Positions 1-9,404 of a stretch of DNA of 64,000 nt are shown here, one piece after another. A model generated the notes under the pieces. That model did not search any database. It saw only the letters and a list, made by a program, of their open reading frames with translations, and had not been told where the DNA came from. A program made the position numbers and the translations under genes. This DNA comes from Hanleya hanleyi (Eukaryota > Mollusca > Polyplacophora > Lepidopleurida > Hanleyidae). Within the stretch, counting starts at the first letter, position 1. Each line of letters opens with the position of its first letter. The stretch spans positions 1 to 64,000 of the forward strand of contig JAVTVY010033782.1 of the NCBI GenBank assembly GCA_036873755.1. The letters are read 5' to 3'.

Positions 1-488
1 TCCCGTAATGTTTTCTTTTGTGTTTACGAAATTGCATGTTCATGATTTGAAATGTCCAAACAAGTACTGAAAAATATGTTGTTTGTATCGGTCAGTCGAT
101 GGTATAAATATACAGCCCGATTTACCTAGGGCAGACAATTTTGGAACTCCGTCTCGATGAAATGTATCAGAAACTTTAGGTCTAAATTTGTCGTTGTTTG
201 TCATTTGGCCATCGTCTGTACCACCTTTGATGTCAGAAGTCTGGAATAAAATCTTCAACTTCGTAACAACTTGATGACGACTTTCTTGATGGAATTTCTT
301 GAGGCAAAAGATACAGGGCTATGAACTTCTTTCAGACTGCTGTAAGACCCAGCAGCGAACTCGCGAGCTAGTTCTGGGTACATGTAAAGTTGCCCGGTCG
401 CCCTAACCAAGCCAGGCTATCATCTTACCGGCACAAAAGCCCGGGTTAGAACAATAATATCAACTTCTTGACGACCAAAAAGTTTATA
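1..488. other. Left flank of Maverick copy A, no gene recognised
   Basis: The longest open frame here is about 72 codons on the minus strand (40-258) and resembles nothing I know. The sequence up to about 488 has no counterpart next to copy B, so it lies outside the duplicated block. I see no repeat or promoter signal that I would defend. Confidence 0.4.
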
Positions 489-562
489 ACCAGTACATCA
501 CGATCGCTAGCTGGAGGGTACTCGCATATCTGTACGATAGTAGGTAAAGTCCGACCGCGGGA

Positions 563-907
563 TCAGTGGTAGAGGTAAAACAGGCAGCACTGACCGCACA
601 CCCTACTGTTCAGGCCTGGCAACGTTTGACTGTTCCAACACTAGGTCTGGGTCCCTTGATCTATGAAGGCTGTTAAATCGGGATGGAGGTGTGGCAGGTC
701 GTACCGATCGAAGTACCCGCCCCGGTCTTCTGTCAAGTACACGGCCACCCAATGTTGACCGGGCCGATCCATCGGGTCCGTGTTTAGGACGTAGGCGGCA
801 GGATACACACGGTCTAATGGGAACACATCTCGGGCGAACACTTCTTGAAAAACCATACGTGTCCACGGATCGTTCTCCAGGACGGTGGTAATCTGATCTG
901 TATCCAT
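563..907 (-). pseudogene. Maverick maturation cysteine protease (adenain/Ulp1-like), copy A, broken
   Basis: Adenovirus-type maturation protease of Polintons, which cleaves capsid proteins. I take the start at 907 (MDTDQ) because the frame begins just after the capsid reading frame fades, and copy B has the same start. The catalytic-His block reads HWVAVYL, followed by the acidic block YDLPHLHP. The frame stops at 641 because the Trp codon present in copy B (DQGTQTW) is TAG here. Past it the nucleophile block VCGQCCLFYLYH can still be read, ending in a TGA at 563-565 that copy B also has. The usual family continues some tens of residues beyond the Cys, so that shared TGA is probably an older lesion. 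Identification is by motif; I am fairly sure. Confidence 0.75.
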
Positions 908-2225
908 GTTGAGTGGCGTAATCACGCAGTACGTGACGGCTTTTATCGATTTGAAGAATGTTTTCAAACTCCCCGTGGCAAATCACATTGATTGTTTTCG
1001 GTAGAGGTGTCCCGAACTGGAGTTCCATGCGTAAGTTGCCTTTCTTGAAGAGACTCAGCTGATGGTCGTTGTCTAAGGTGGGTGGGAGATCGAAACAGAA
1101 CAATGTGTACCCTTTCCCGAAATCTTCTCAGCTAATCATATTTCCTTCGTCCTGGTTGATTTGCCCGATCGCTGCGAAGAGGTTCAGATAGCTCCGGATG
1201 TAATTGTGCGTTTCGAACTTCGGTTGCATGCAGGGCCACGAAACTGGTGTTGAACGCTTTTAGGTTGAACGGATTCCCCGTCTTCGCCCCATTATAACTG
1301 ATATTCTCCACACAGGCGATGGTTAGGCGCTTAGGTAAATTTTCTTGATTGGCAATCATATTACCTTTAGGGACGGAAAACACTTTGGTTTGTACTCGCA
1401 GGATGGGATATTGGGCTGGTGTTTTCTCCAGGGCTCTGATGTGACTCAACTGTACACCTAGCTCGGTTTCACTTTGCGCACGAAGAGGTTCGTCTCTTGG
1501 ATGACAATGTTATACTCGATGTCGTCAGTCGGGGCCATCAAGGCAAATCCAGGCGTAGCGCGCACTAGTCGTATTTTGACGAGTACCTGACATGGTATTT
1601 TGGTATTGACCTGGTACCTGGTACCTGGTGACCTGGTACCTGGTATTTTGACCGCTACCTTCAAGAGGTAGCGGTCCTGCATGAATAAGTCTGCATAGAA
1701 ACGTCCCATCATATCGACCGAGAAACTCTGGGCCATGAATGCCAATCTCTCTGTCCATCCAAGGTTATCAGAACCCGCATCCATGTATCTGGGGTAGAAC
1801 AACGGTGCTGCCAAGTACGACTTTTTAGCGTCACGCCCTTGGGATAACAGTGTTTTGATGTAGGTCCAGTACTGGTACGTGTTCCTCGACGCACTCATAA
1901 ATTTATCATTGAGTGATATATCCACTTGCTGGAATAGCCAATTGAGCCAGAGATTGACTGGACCCACTGGTGGATCTGCTTTGAGGATCGACCCATCTGT
2001 ATTGGTGATTTCTGCTTTCACGTACAGGTACGTATGTGCTAAATCCAGGTCTGTCGTATCAGCTTTGGTGATGGTGAATTCAATGGGTCCTGTGGCTGTC
2101 ATGCTGGAAAGAGGTAGATGTTCTACCCATTGTCCTTCCTCGGCGCTGGTCTGGGTAGGTGGTACGGTCCACAAATCATATCCACTGTTGGTAGAAGGAC
2201 ACGACTCGGCGTGGATGAAAGCCAT
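905..2225 (-). pseudogene. Maverick major capsid protein (F54H12.2-like double jelly-roll), copy A
   Basis: Major capsid protein of Polinton-type elements, related to the invertebrate proteins often named F54H12.2-like. It starts at 2225 (MAFIHAESC). The N-terminal 255 codons are open to 1458; the protein then continues in other frames at 1132-1449 (LPKRLTIACVENISYNGAK) and from about 1103 (FGTPLPKTINV, then EFENILQIDKSR). At least two frameshifts therefore break it. Around 1572-1650 it carries 69 extra bases relative to copy B, a low-complexity GGTACCTG-rich insertion that keeps frame and adds 23 residues. It follows the pX-like gene and precedes the protease, the usual Maverick order. The C-terminal open frame continues over the protease in another frame to 603, which I take as chance. 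Confidence 0.8.
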
Positions 2226-2572
2226 GTTTTACGCAAAGATGTCTCGCTTCTTCGATGTGTGTTGACACGTTGGGCTTTGGCGACCAAGACTCGCCCGGAT
2301 TCTTTAGCTCGGCGTTTAACAGCCTGTCGAACCGGTACACCACTGAATGCATCCCCCATGACGTTTAGACCGCCTCGTACAGCTTGTTTTCTCAGTGCTT
2401 TGACGCCACACTTCACCATCGGAATAAAAGTTTTGACAATGCTGCCAAGCACATTGCCAATCCCATGTCCGCGCTGAATACGTGCTCCGCTTAACACGGG
2501 TAGCCCATCTCCGGATAGTTTGGTGTAATGATCGACGTAACTGGATCTACTGCATTGATAAGACACCTTCAT
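2123..2572 (-). CDS. pX-like basic structural protein of Maverick, copy A
   Basis: A 149-codon frame with a glycine/arginine-rich start (GARIQRGHGIGNVLG), a hydrophobic stretch (SIVKTFIPMV) and a basic middle (KRRAKESGRVLVAKAQR). This pattern matches the pX/mu-like DNA- or membrane-associated proteins encoded beside the capsid genes in Polintons and adintoviruses. The start at 2572 fits the conserved MKVSYQC opening, which is shared with copy B (MKVSFQC). The last third overlaps the capsid start in another frame, so the true stop may have been lost. The role is inferred from position and composition; it is not proven. Confidence 0.6.
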   Translation of the reverse strand: MKVSYQCSRSSYVDHYTKLSGDGLPVLSGARIQRGHGIGNVLGSIVKTFIPMVKCGVKALRKQAVRGGLNVMGDAFSGVPVRQAVKRRAKESGRVLVAKAQRVNTHRRSETSLRKTWLSSTPSRVLLPTVDMICGPYHLPRPAPRKDNG

Positions 2573-2575
2573 TAT

Positions 2576-3395
2576 GTCAGGTGAACCGCTCGGACTTGAC
2601 GGAAATGAAGTGTCAGCACAACTTTCTCACGCTCAAATGCAATCGTTTGACCGGTATCGTCTCTTATATCGATGGAGATGGAGCTAATATTGGTCTGACC
2701 GACCGGTAGATGAACCATGTGCTTGAAACTGTGTGTAACTTGATCACGGACGGACTGGACGGACTATGGACTAGACGCTTGTACCGTACTTCCCTTTCAC
2801 CGGGCAGACGCGTAGTAGAGTTGCGTTGCTGTCTCCGACAATGTGTGCATCGACCACGTCTGAGTAGATGTACATACAAACCACCACGCATGACCATTGT
2901 ACTGTAGGTGAACTCGGCTGTGAAGCCTACTTCGGTAGGACGGCGTACAGATTATCACGCAGTCGTAAGAGTTGTTTTAGGCCCTTGCTGCATTCTATAC
3001 CCACGTTGGCAGTCAGCCTCAACTGGAACTTCTGATTGTATTCGTTAAACGACAGGAAAACGGAATCTTTGAAAGGCAAGGGTTCTGTCTTGTTACCCAT
3101 CGGGCGACCTATCTTACCCCCCATGAGATCGCACAACGCCTTGATGAACACTTTGGGTATGGTACTGGCCTTGAGGGAGTACAAAGAGATACGTCTTGCT
3201 GGCGTGCGTGATCAGGTACCACACCGTATCATCTTTCACGTTGGACCACGTATACGGGTACTGGATACCCACCAGACCACATTCCCAACGACCAGGCAGG
3301 TGGAAGGGTTGGGGTAACTGTGTTTCGTGGTGAGTTAAGGTATTGCTCGGGAGCACGGCTGCCGAGCTGTTACTGGGTAGTGTGAGGTAAAACAT
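2576..3395 (-). pseudogene. Maverick penton-like minor capsid protein, copy A, frameshifted
   Basis: It opens with MFYLTLPSNSS at 3395, then TQLPQPFHLPGRWECGL and IQYPYTW. This is the conserved N-terminus of the Polinton penton (single jelly-roll) protein. The frame shifts near 3110-3180, after which KIGRPMGNKTEPLPFKD and NEYNQKFQLRLTANVGI read in a second frame. The C-terminal part (compare IDIRDDTGQPIAFE in copy B) is visible only as a broken remnant down to about 2576. A 27 bp stretch here ('gatcacggacggactggacggac') has no match in copy B. Expected length is about 265 residues. The neighbours are pX-like on the left and the WNDKGEL gene on the right. Confidence 0.7.
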
Positions 3396-3432
3396 GGCGA
3401 CTGAACTTCCCTGCTTCCGTTTCCGGTATTAA

Positions 3433-4076
3433 TAGTTGACCCAGGCCTTGGGCGCTTGTACCCGGTGTCGTGTTCGTCGCGGTGACTTGCTACGTGTCAT
3501 AGATTTTGATGGCCGTAGTTTCAGGGGTGATGTTTCAAAAGGGATAAAAAGAAGGTACCCGCCGTTGTGGTGTTTTGGGTGGTGTCTCCGGTTCCCACTC
3601 AGCTTCCCAAATCCATGGGGGTTGCGTCTGTCGTTGTGAGTTGCGAGGTGCGTGCACCGGCGATTGCTGTTGTATGGCCTGCTGCATCCAAGACCAGCTC
3701 TATGGGTTCACCACCAATTCCTGTGGTACATGCATGTCTTTCAAGCCTTGAGCAAAAATCTACCATCCTTCAGGATCCGTGTGTGACCTGCGTTGACGCA
3801 TTAAGTCATTCACTGAATCCGTCATGTGGGTACCGGGGACCACCTGGTTCTGTACCAGTAGTTCGCCTTTATCATTCCAACTCAGGTTAGGATTATCTTT
3901 CACCCGTTGTAATACCAGGCCAGCTTGTTTCTTGAACGATGCAGGTACACTTTTCAAGACTTCTTCTTCGAACCACTGTGGGGCTGCTGGTAATGCTGGG
4001 TTCGTATGTTAGAGCGGTGCTGAGGTCGCCGGTATGTCGCATGGTGAGGTAGAGAGGGTTTTGAATTGGCCCATGA
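3433..4076 (-). pseudogene. Maverick conserved WNDKGEL-motif protein, copy A, truncated
   Basis: A conserved but functionally unassigned Polinton protein. The clearest block is at 3760-3957: a helix-like VPASFKKQAGLVLQRVKD followed by LSWNDKGELLVQNQVVPG and HMTDSVNDLM. The rest, down to KAWVNY at 3433, reads in shifted frames. The N-terminal part present in copy B (YNETFQSYMTFMGQY) is lost because the homology stops at 4076, where the palindrome begins. I do not assign a biochemical function. Confidence 0.6.
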
Positions 4077-4555
4077 ACTGTGTTTTTCGGCCTTTTTGCA
4101 GATTTTTGGTTTGGAGAGAAAAAATGGCACCTCCCTCTCGAATTTCGCTCCACAATTTTCACCAGACCTGATATTATATACAAATTGTCCTCTGAACTTT
4201 TTTATGGTTGTACACCCCAGTATTAGAGTTCTGGCCTCAATTCTCGCCTCTCCAACAAACACAAATTTATGTCACCCTGCCAGGAACATTCGCTTGCTCA
4301 CTGCATCACCGGCTCACTGCATGTCCATAATGCCAGCTAGCACGCTGCCGGAAATTGTTGTTTGTAGGAGAGGCGAAAATTGACGCTATAACTCGAATAC
4401 AGGGGCGTTCAACCATAAAAAGCGTACTGAGGACAATTTTTGTACAATTTGTACAATATCAGGACTGGTAAAACTTGTGGAGCGAAATTCGAAGGGACAG
4501 TGCTATTTTTCTCTCTCCAAACCCAAAATCTACGAAAGGACAAAAAACAGAGTTG
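4077..4555. repeat. Long palindrome / foldback-like repeat
   Basis: An imperfect inverted repeat with arms of about 200-230 bp centred near 4310. The left arm has 'tttggtttggagagaaaaaa' and 'ctcgcctctccaacaaacac'. The right arm has their complements, 'tttttctctctccaaaccc' and 'gtttgtaggagaggcgaaa'. It starts exactly where homology between the two Maverick copies ends. A related single arm ('cgcctctccaacaaacacag') recurs near 5154. It could be a foldback element, a pair of MITEs, or a degraded terminal repeat of the Maverick itself. Confidence 0.75.
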
Positions 4556-4575
4556 CGAAAGGCCTGATTGACGTT

Positions 4576-4616
4576 GATTGGTTGAACGCTAGAATCCCAC
4601 CGGCGACTATAAAAGG
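4576..4616 (+). promoter_or_regulatory. Core promoter: inverted CCAAT and TATA box
   Basis: 'gattggttg' (inverted CCAAT) at about 4576 and 'ctataaaagg' at 4607-4616. The TATA lies about 40 bp upstream of the ATG at 4657, a normal metazoan distance if transcription starts near 4640. Confidence 0.5.
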
Positions 4617-4656
4617 CCAACACAATCGAGCAGATACCATAAAATCTCACTGAATC

Positions 4657-4940
4657 ATGGAGGCCGTGAGAAATACTGCCGCCTGGCGAAGAATGGTACG
4701 AGTGGTTGACAGCCTCGTGCATACCGAGCGATCTTGATGGCCATGTACGCGGACTTGGAAGAGAAAGCAGGCCGGGGAGACGTTTTCCTGACGTTCACAC
4801 TGGATGTGTTGGATGCGCTACCGGTAGGGCATGTTCATGGAGCCGTTTGGGCGGCGTATTGGACATTTCTACGTGATCCTTGTCAAGCCCGCGACGCCGA
4901 GGACCGCCGTCGGCGTATTATTTACAGTGCCATCTAGTAT
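4657..4940 (+). CDS. Two small overlapping frames behind a TATA box, unidentified
   Basis: A 26-codon frame starts at 4657 (MEAVRNTAAWRRMVRVVD) and stops at 4735-4737. The next frame starts with an ATG at 4737 whose A is the last base of that TGA, and runs 67 codons to 4940 (MAMYADLEEKAGRGDVFL, then RRRRIIYSAI). Either this is a terminate-restart pair or a single gene of about 93 residues with one frameshift; the arginine/acidic-rich composition continues across the join and favours the latter. I do not recognise the protein. It sits between the two Maverick copies on the strand opposite to their genes, and could be a Maverick accessory gene or part of the palindrome element. Confidence 0.35.
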
Positions 4941-5718
4941 GCAGTAGCGATTGCGGAAGCTGCCACCACTGTTCACCTTCTTCGACGGCACACGTGAAGG
5001 ACACACGTTAGAAAAAAACAATTTAAATGGCTCTTTTCAGGGTCGAAATTCTTCGAAAGAGCACTTCTAACAAATGCACAAAAAGTCTACTTTATGCTTT
5101 TGTTGTCGTCGTCGTTGTTTGTATGTCGTTGTATCTTCAAGCGTCAACTTTCGCCTCTCCAACAAACACAGATTCACCACGGCCGAGTCGCCCGTTCGCT
5201 GCATTGTTTTGGCACGATGCCAGCTTGCACGGTGCCAAATATTGATTCCTTCGCGGCGCCGGTGTTCTACAGAGAGAGCCGAGTCGTTCCGACGAGCTTG
5301 TATATACCGAAAAACCCGAACATTAAATATAGCAGGAAGCTGGGCTAAATAACATGAAACACGCGAGTCAGGGTATTACAGTAAAGTGGAGGTGTGTTCA
5401 AAAAAAGAGGAATGCAGAATACTGAAACACGGACTATACACTCCTGTATATAAATACACTGACATGAACCTCGCTCACATCCCTACCTTTTCCTGTCCCA
5501 TTAATTAACATTGTACGGTTCTTTCAAAACTTTCAATACTGAAACACGGACGTTACAATAATCATATTAAAAATGAAACACACAAGCCAGGGAATTGAAT
5601 GAGATCTCATATTTTTTTATTCAAGAACAACAATAAAAAACAACAACCTGAGAACAACCACGTGAAAACTGAAGCCCAGAACGGGGCTTGTATATTGAAA
5701 TGGTCTACGGCCCAGTTA
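4941..5718. other. Spacer between Maverick copies with short internal repeats
   Basis: This stretch contains a third arm of the palindrome family (about 5140-5235). It also has a direct duplication of 'aatactgaaacacgga' (5418 and 5537) with 'gaaacacgcgagtcaggg' and 'gaaacacacaagccaggg' (5353 and 5575), and a TATA-like 'tgtatataaatacac' near 5446. It is AT-rich toward 5640. No coding region is supported. Confidence 0.45.
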
Positions 5719-5795
5719 TACACCAGTACATCACGATCGCTAGCTGGAGGGTACTCGCATATCTGTACGATAGTAGGTATAGTCCGACCGCGGCA

Positions 5796-6134
5796 TCAAT
5801 GGTAGAGGTAAAACAGGCAGCACTGCCCGCACACCCTACTGTTCAGGTCTGGCAACGTTTGACTGTTCCAACACCAGGTCTGGGTCCCTTGATCCATGAA
5901 GGCTGTTAAATCGGGATTGAGGGGTGGCAGGTCGTACGGATCGAAGTATTCGCCTTCTGTCAAGTACACGGCCACCCAATGTTGACCGAGCTGATCCATC
6001 GGGCCTGGGTTTAGGACGTAGGCGGCAGGATACACACGGGCTAATGGGAACACATCTCGGGCGAACACTCCTTGAAAAACCTTACGTGTCCACGGATCAT
6101 TCTCCAGCACGGTGGTAATCTGGTCTGTATCCAT
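5796..6134 (-). CDS. Maverick maturation cysteine protease (adenain/Ulp1-like), copy B
   Basis: A 113-residue frame from MDTDQ at 6134. The His block HWVAVYLTEG, the acidic block YDLPPLNPDL and the Cys block VCGQCCLFYLYH are all in one frame, as expected for the adenain-like protease that matures Polinton capsids. The upstream in-frame MPRKS codons (to 6188) overlap the capsid C-terminus and are probably not used. The frame ends right after the Cys block at a TGA shared with copy A. Homologues usually have further helix sequence, and RGRTIPTIVQICEY can be read just past the stop. The enzyme is thus probably truncated. Confidence 0.72.
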   Translation of the reverse strand: MDTDQITTVLENDPWTRKVFQGVFARDVFPLARVYPAAYVLNPGPMDQLGQHWVAVYLTEGEYFDPYDLPPLNPDLTAFMDQGTQTWCWNSQTLPDLNSRVCGQCCLFYLYH

Positions 6135-7418
6135 GTTGAGTGGCGTAATCACACAGGACGTTACGGCTTTTATCGATTTGCGTGGCACGTCACATTGATT
6201 GTTTTCGGTAGAGGTGTCCCGAACTGGAGTTCCATGCGTAAGTTAACTTTCCTGAAGAGACTCAGCTGATGGTCGTTGTCTAAGGTGGATGTGAGATCGA
6301 AACAGAACAATGTGTACCCTTTCCCGAAATCTTCTCAGCTAATCATATTTCCTTCGTCCTGGTTGATTTGCCCGGTCGCTGCAAAGAGGTTCAGGTAGCT
6401 CCAGATGTAATTGTGCGTTTCGAGCTTGGGTGCAGGGGGCGTGCAGGGACCTGTTGTCCGTCCACACGCAGGGCCACGAAATTGATGTTGAACGCTTTTA
6501 GGTTGAACGGATTCCTCGTGTTCGCCCCATTATAACTGACATTCTCCACACAGGTGTTGGTTAGGCGCTTAGGTAAATCTCTCAGAAATAAATTTTCTTG
6601 GTTGGCAATGATATTACCTTTAGAGACGGAAACACTTTAGTTTGTACTCGCCGGATGGGATATTGGGCTGGTGTTTTCTCCAAGGCTCTGATGTGACCCA
6701 ACTGTTCTCCTGGGCTCGGTTTCACTTTGCGCACAAACAGACTGGTCTGTTGGATGACAACGTTATACTCGATGTCGTCAGTCGGGGCCATCAAGGTAAA
6801 CCCAGGCGTAGCCCGCACTAGTCGTATTTTGACGGGTACCCCGTTCAAGAGGTAGCGGTCCTGCATGAATAAATCTGCATGCAGACGTCCCATCATATCG
6901 ACTGAGTGACTCTGGACCGTGAATGCCAAACTCTCTGTCCATCCAAGGTTATCAGGACCCGCATCCATGTTGCCTGGGGTATCTCGGTAGAACAACGGTG
7001 CTGTCAAGTACGACTTTTTAGCGTCACGCCCGTGGAATAACAGTATTTTGATGTAGGTCAAGTACTGGTACGTGTTCGTCGACGCACTCACAAGTTCATC
7101 ACTGAGTGATATATCCACTTGCTGGAATAGCGAATGGAGCCAGAGATTGACTGTACCCACTGGTGGATCTGCTTTGAGGGCCGACCCATCTTTATTGGTG
7201 ATTTCAGATTTCGCGTACAGGAACGTATGTGCTAAATCCAGGTATGTCGTATCAGCGTTGGTGATGGTGAATTCAATGGGTCCTGTGGCTGTCATGCTGG
7301 AAAGAGGTAGATGTTCTATCCATTGTCCTTCCTTGGCGCTGGTCTGCGTAGGTGATACGGTCCACAAATCAAATTCGCTGTTGGTAGAAGCACACGACTC
7401 GGCGTGGATGAAAGCCAT
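6130..7418 (-). pseudogene. Maverick major capsid protein (F54H12.2-like), copy B
   Basis: It starts at 7418 (MAFIHAESCASTNSEFDLW) and is open for 278 codons to 6582, past the VKPSPGEQLGHIRALEKT segment that is broken in copy A. The remainder (LPKRLTNTCVENVSYNGAN, VDGQQVPARPLHP, then LRMELQFG-type sequence) continues in shifted frames. Bases 6176-6190 lack about 18 nt coding the EFENIL residues that copy A keeps. Family function: hexon-like double jelly-roll capsomer. Expected length is about 430 residues. The two copies decayed independently here, since each keeps pieces the other has lost. Confidence 0.8.
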
Positions 7419-7739
7419 GCTTTACGCAAAGATGTCTCGCTTATTCGATGTGCGTTGACACGTTGGACTTTGGCGACTGAGACTCGAACTGATTCTTTAG
7501 CTCGGCGTTTGACAGCCTGTCGAACCGGTACACCACTGAATGCATCCCCCATGACGTGTAGACCGCCTCGTACAGCTTGTTTTCCCAGTGCTTTGCCGCC
7601 ACGCGTCACCATCGAGCACATTGCCAATCTCATGCCCGCGCTGAATACGTGCTCCGCTTAACACGGGTAGACCACCTCCGGATAGTTTGGTGTAATGATC
7701 GACGTAACTGGATGTATTGCATTGAAAAGACACCTTCAT
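7316..7739 (-). pseudogene. pX-like basic protein of Maverick, copy B, internally deleted
   Basis: It begins MKVSFQCNTSSYVDHYTK at 7739 and shares GARIQRGHEIGNVL with copy A. It lacks about 28-30 nt encoding the hydrophobic SIVKTFIPMV stretch, and it shifts frame at that point (about 7620). The basic half (KRRAKESVRVSVAKVQR) continues in a second frame toward the capsid start. The loss of the hydrophobic segment would remove the presumed membrane-active part. Confidence 0.6.
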
Positions 7740-8527
7740 TGTGCGAGGTGAACCGCTCGGACTTGACGGAAATGAAGTTTCAGCACAACTTTCTCACGCT
7801 CAAATGCAATCGGTTGACCGGTATCGTCTCTTATGTCGATGAAGATGGAGCTAATATCGGTCTGACCGCCCGGTAGATAAACGATGTGCTTGAAACCGTG
7901 TGTAACTTGATCAACGTACTTCCCTCTTACCGGGCAGACGCGTAGTAGAGGTACGTTGCTGTCTCCGACAATGTGTGCATCGACCACGTCTGAGTAGCTG
8001 TACATACAAACCACCACGCATGTCCTTTGTACTGCAGGTGGACTCGGCTGTGGAGCCTACTTCGGTAGAACGGGCGTACAGATTATCACGCAGTCATAAC
8101 GGTTGTTTTAGGCCCTTGCTGAATTCTATACCCACGTTGGCAGTCAGACCCAACTGGAACTTCTGATTGTATTCGTTAAACGACAGGAAAACGGAATCTT
8201 TGAAAGGCAAGGGTTCTGTCTTGTTACCCATCGGGCGACCTATCTTACCCCCATGAGATCGCACAACGCCTTGATGAACACTTTGGGGATATGGTACTGG
8301 CCTTGAGGGAGTACAAAGAGATACGTCTTGCTGGCGTGCGTGATCAGATACCACTCATTGTCATCTTTCACGTTGTACCACGTATACGGGTACTGGATTC
8401 ATACCAGACCACATTTCCAAAGACCAGGCAGGTGGAATGGTTGGGGTAACTGTGTTTCGTAGTGAGTTAAGGTATTGCTCGGGAACACGGCTGCCGGGCT
8501 GTTACTGGGCAGTGTGAGGTAAAACAT
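7736..8527 (-). pseudogene. Maverick penton-like minor capsid protein, copy B
   Basis: The start at 8527 gives the conserved MFYLTLPSNS opening. The middle (KIGRPMGNKTEPLPFKD, NEYNQKFQLGLTANVGI) is at 8094-8354. The C-terminal part (YSDVVDAHIVGDSNVPLLR, IDIRDDTGQPIAFE, VVLKLHFRQV) is open at 7736-8017. These are the three conserved parts of the Polinton penton/minor capsid protein, about 264 residues in total, but they lie in different frames with breaks near 8350 and 8040. The stop overlaps the start of the pX-like gene by four bases, which fits a tightly packed viral-style operon. Confidence 0.75.
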
Positions 8528-8560
8528 GGCGACTGAGCTTCCCTGCTTCCGTTTCCGGTA

Positions 8561-9389
8561 TTAATAGTTGACCCAGGCCTTGGGTGCTTGTACCCGGTGT
8601 CGTGTTTGTCCCGGTGACTTGCTGCGTGTCATAGATTTTGATGGCCGTAGTTTCAGGGGTGGCGTTTTAAAAGAGGTAAAAAGAAGGTACCCGCCGTTGT
8701 GGTGTTTTTGATGGTGTCTCCGGCTCCCACTCAACTTCCCAAGTTCATGGGGTCGCGTCTGTCGTTGTGAGTTGCGAGTTGCGTGCACCGGCGATTGCTG
8801 TTGTATGGCCTGCTGCATCCAAGCCCAGCGCTCGGGGTTCACCGCCAATTCCTGTGGTACATGCATGTCTTTTAGGCCTCGAGCAAAGACCTGCCATCCT
8901 TCAGGATCCGTGTGTGACCTGCGTTGAGGCATTAAGTCATTCACTAAATCCGTCATGTGGGTACCGGGAAACACCTGGTTCTGTACCAGTAGTTCGCCTT
9001 TATCATTCCAAGTCATGTTAAGATTATCTTTCACCCGTTGTACCAGGCCAGCTTGTTTCTTGAACGATGCAGCGACACTTTTTAAGACTTCTTTTTCGAT
9101 CCACTGTGGTGTTGCTGGTAAGGCTGGGCTCGTATGTTAGAGTGGTGCTGAGGTCGCTGGTATGTCGTATGGTGGGGTAGAGAGGGTTTTGTATTGGCCC
9201 ATGAACGTCATGTAACTCTGAAACGTCTCATTGTACCGTTGTACATTCTCACTGTCGGTTGACTCCGGTCGTTGTAAGGTCTGAGGCATCTCTTCCCCGA
9301 TAGTGTTCAAGGTACTGATGGTAGAGGGTACGGGGTACGGTGATTGGAGGATTTGAAGGAGACGTGGTTCGACGAGAACCCATTTTTTT
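8561..9389 (-). pseudogene. Maverick conserved WNDKGEL-motif protein, copy B
   Basis: Longer than the copy A remnant. The N-terminal part reads KKWVLVEPRLLQILQ and YNETFQSYMTFMGQY, and is interrupted by a TAA near 9136. The second part (8561-9034 and just upstream) reads MTWNDKGELLVQNQVFPG, WQVFARGLKDMHVPQEL and a basic C-terminus ending KAWVNY. This architecture is typical of an unassigned Polinton gene between the small LTPAQK protein and the penton. The start is unclear because an A8 run near 9380 separates the frame from the only nearby ATG. Confidence 0.6.
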
Positions 9390-9404
9390 TCGTGTGGTTT
9401 ATTG

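Larger units (their letters stand above)
489..4076 (-). mobile_element. Maverick/Polinton fragment, copy A (structural block)
   Basis: A truncated, decayed Maverick/Polinton-type element. Read on the minus strand from right to left it holds a WNDKGEL-motif protein, a penton-like protein, a pX-like basic protein, the major capsid protein and an adenain-type protease. The nucleotide sequence from 'accagtacatcacgatc' to 'ttggcccatgaac' is repeated at 5719-9206 in the same orientation with roughly 90-95% identity by eye. ATPase, integrase and polymerase are absent. Its right edge coincides with the start of a long palindrome. Every gene has at least one frame break, so this is a genomic fossil and not an active element. 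Confidence 0.85.

Noticed and set aside
603..1103. 166-codon minus frame running through capsid C-terminus and protease
   Set aside because: Only its first third is the capsid C-terminus. The rest overlaps the protease in another frame and has Arg/Pro-rich shadow composition.
1879..2265. 128-codon plus ORF (and its twin at 7072-7458)
   Set aside because: Complement of the capsid gene, conserved only because the block is duplicated.
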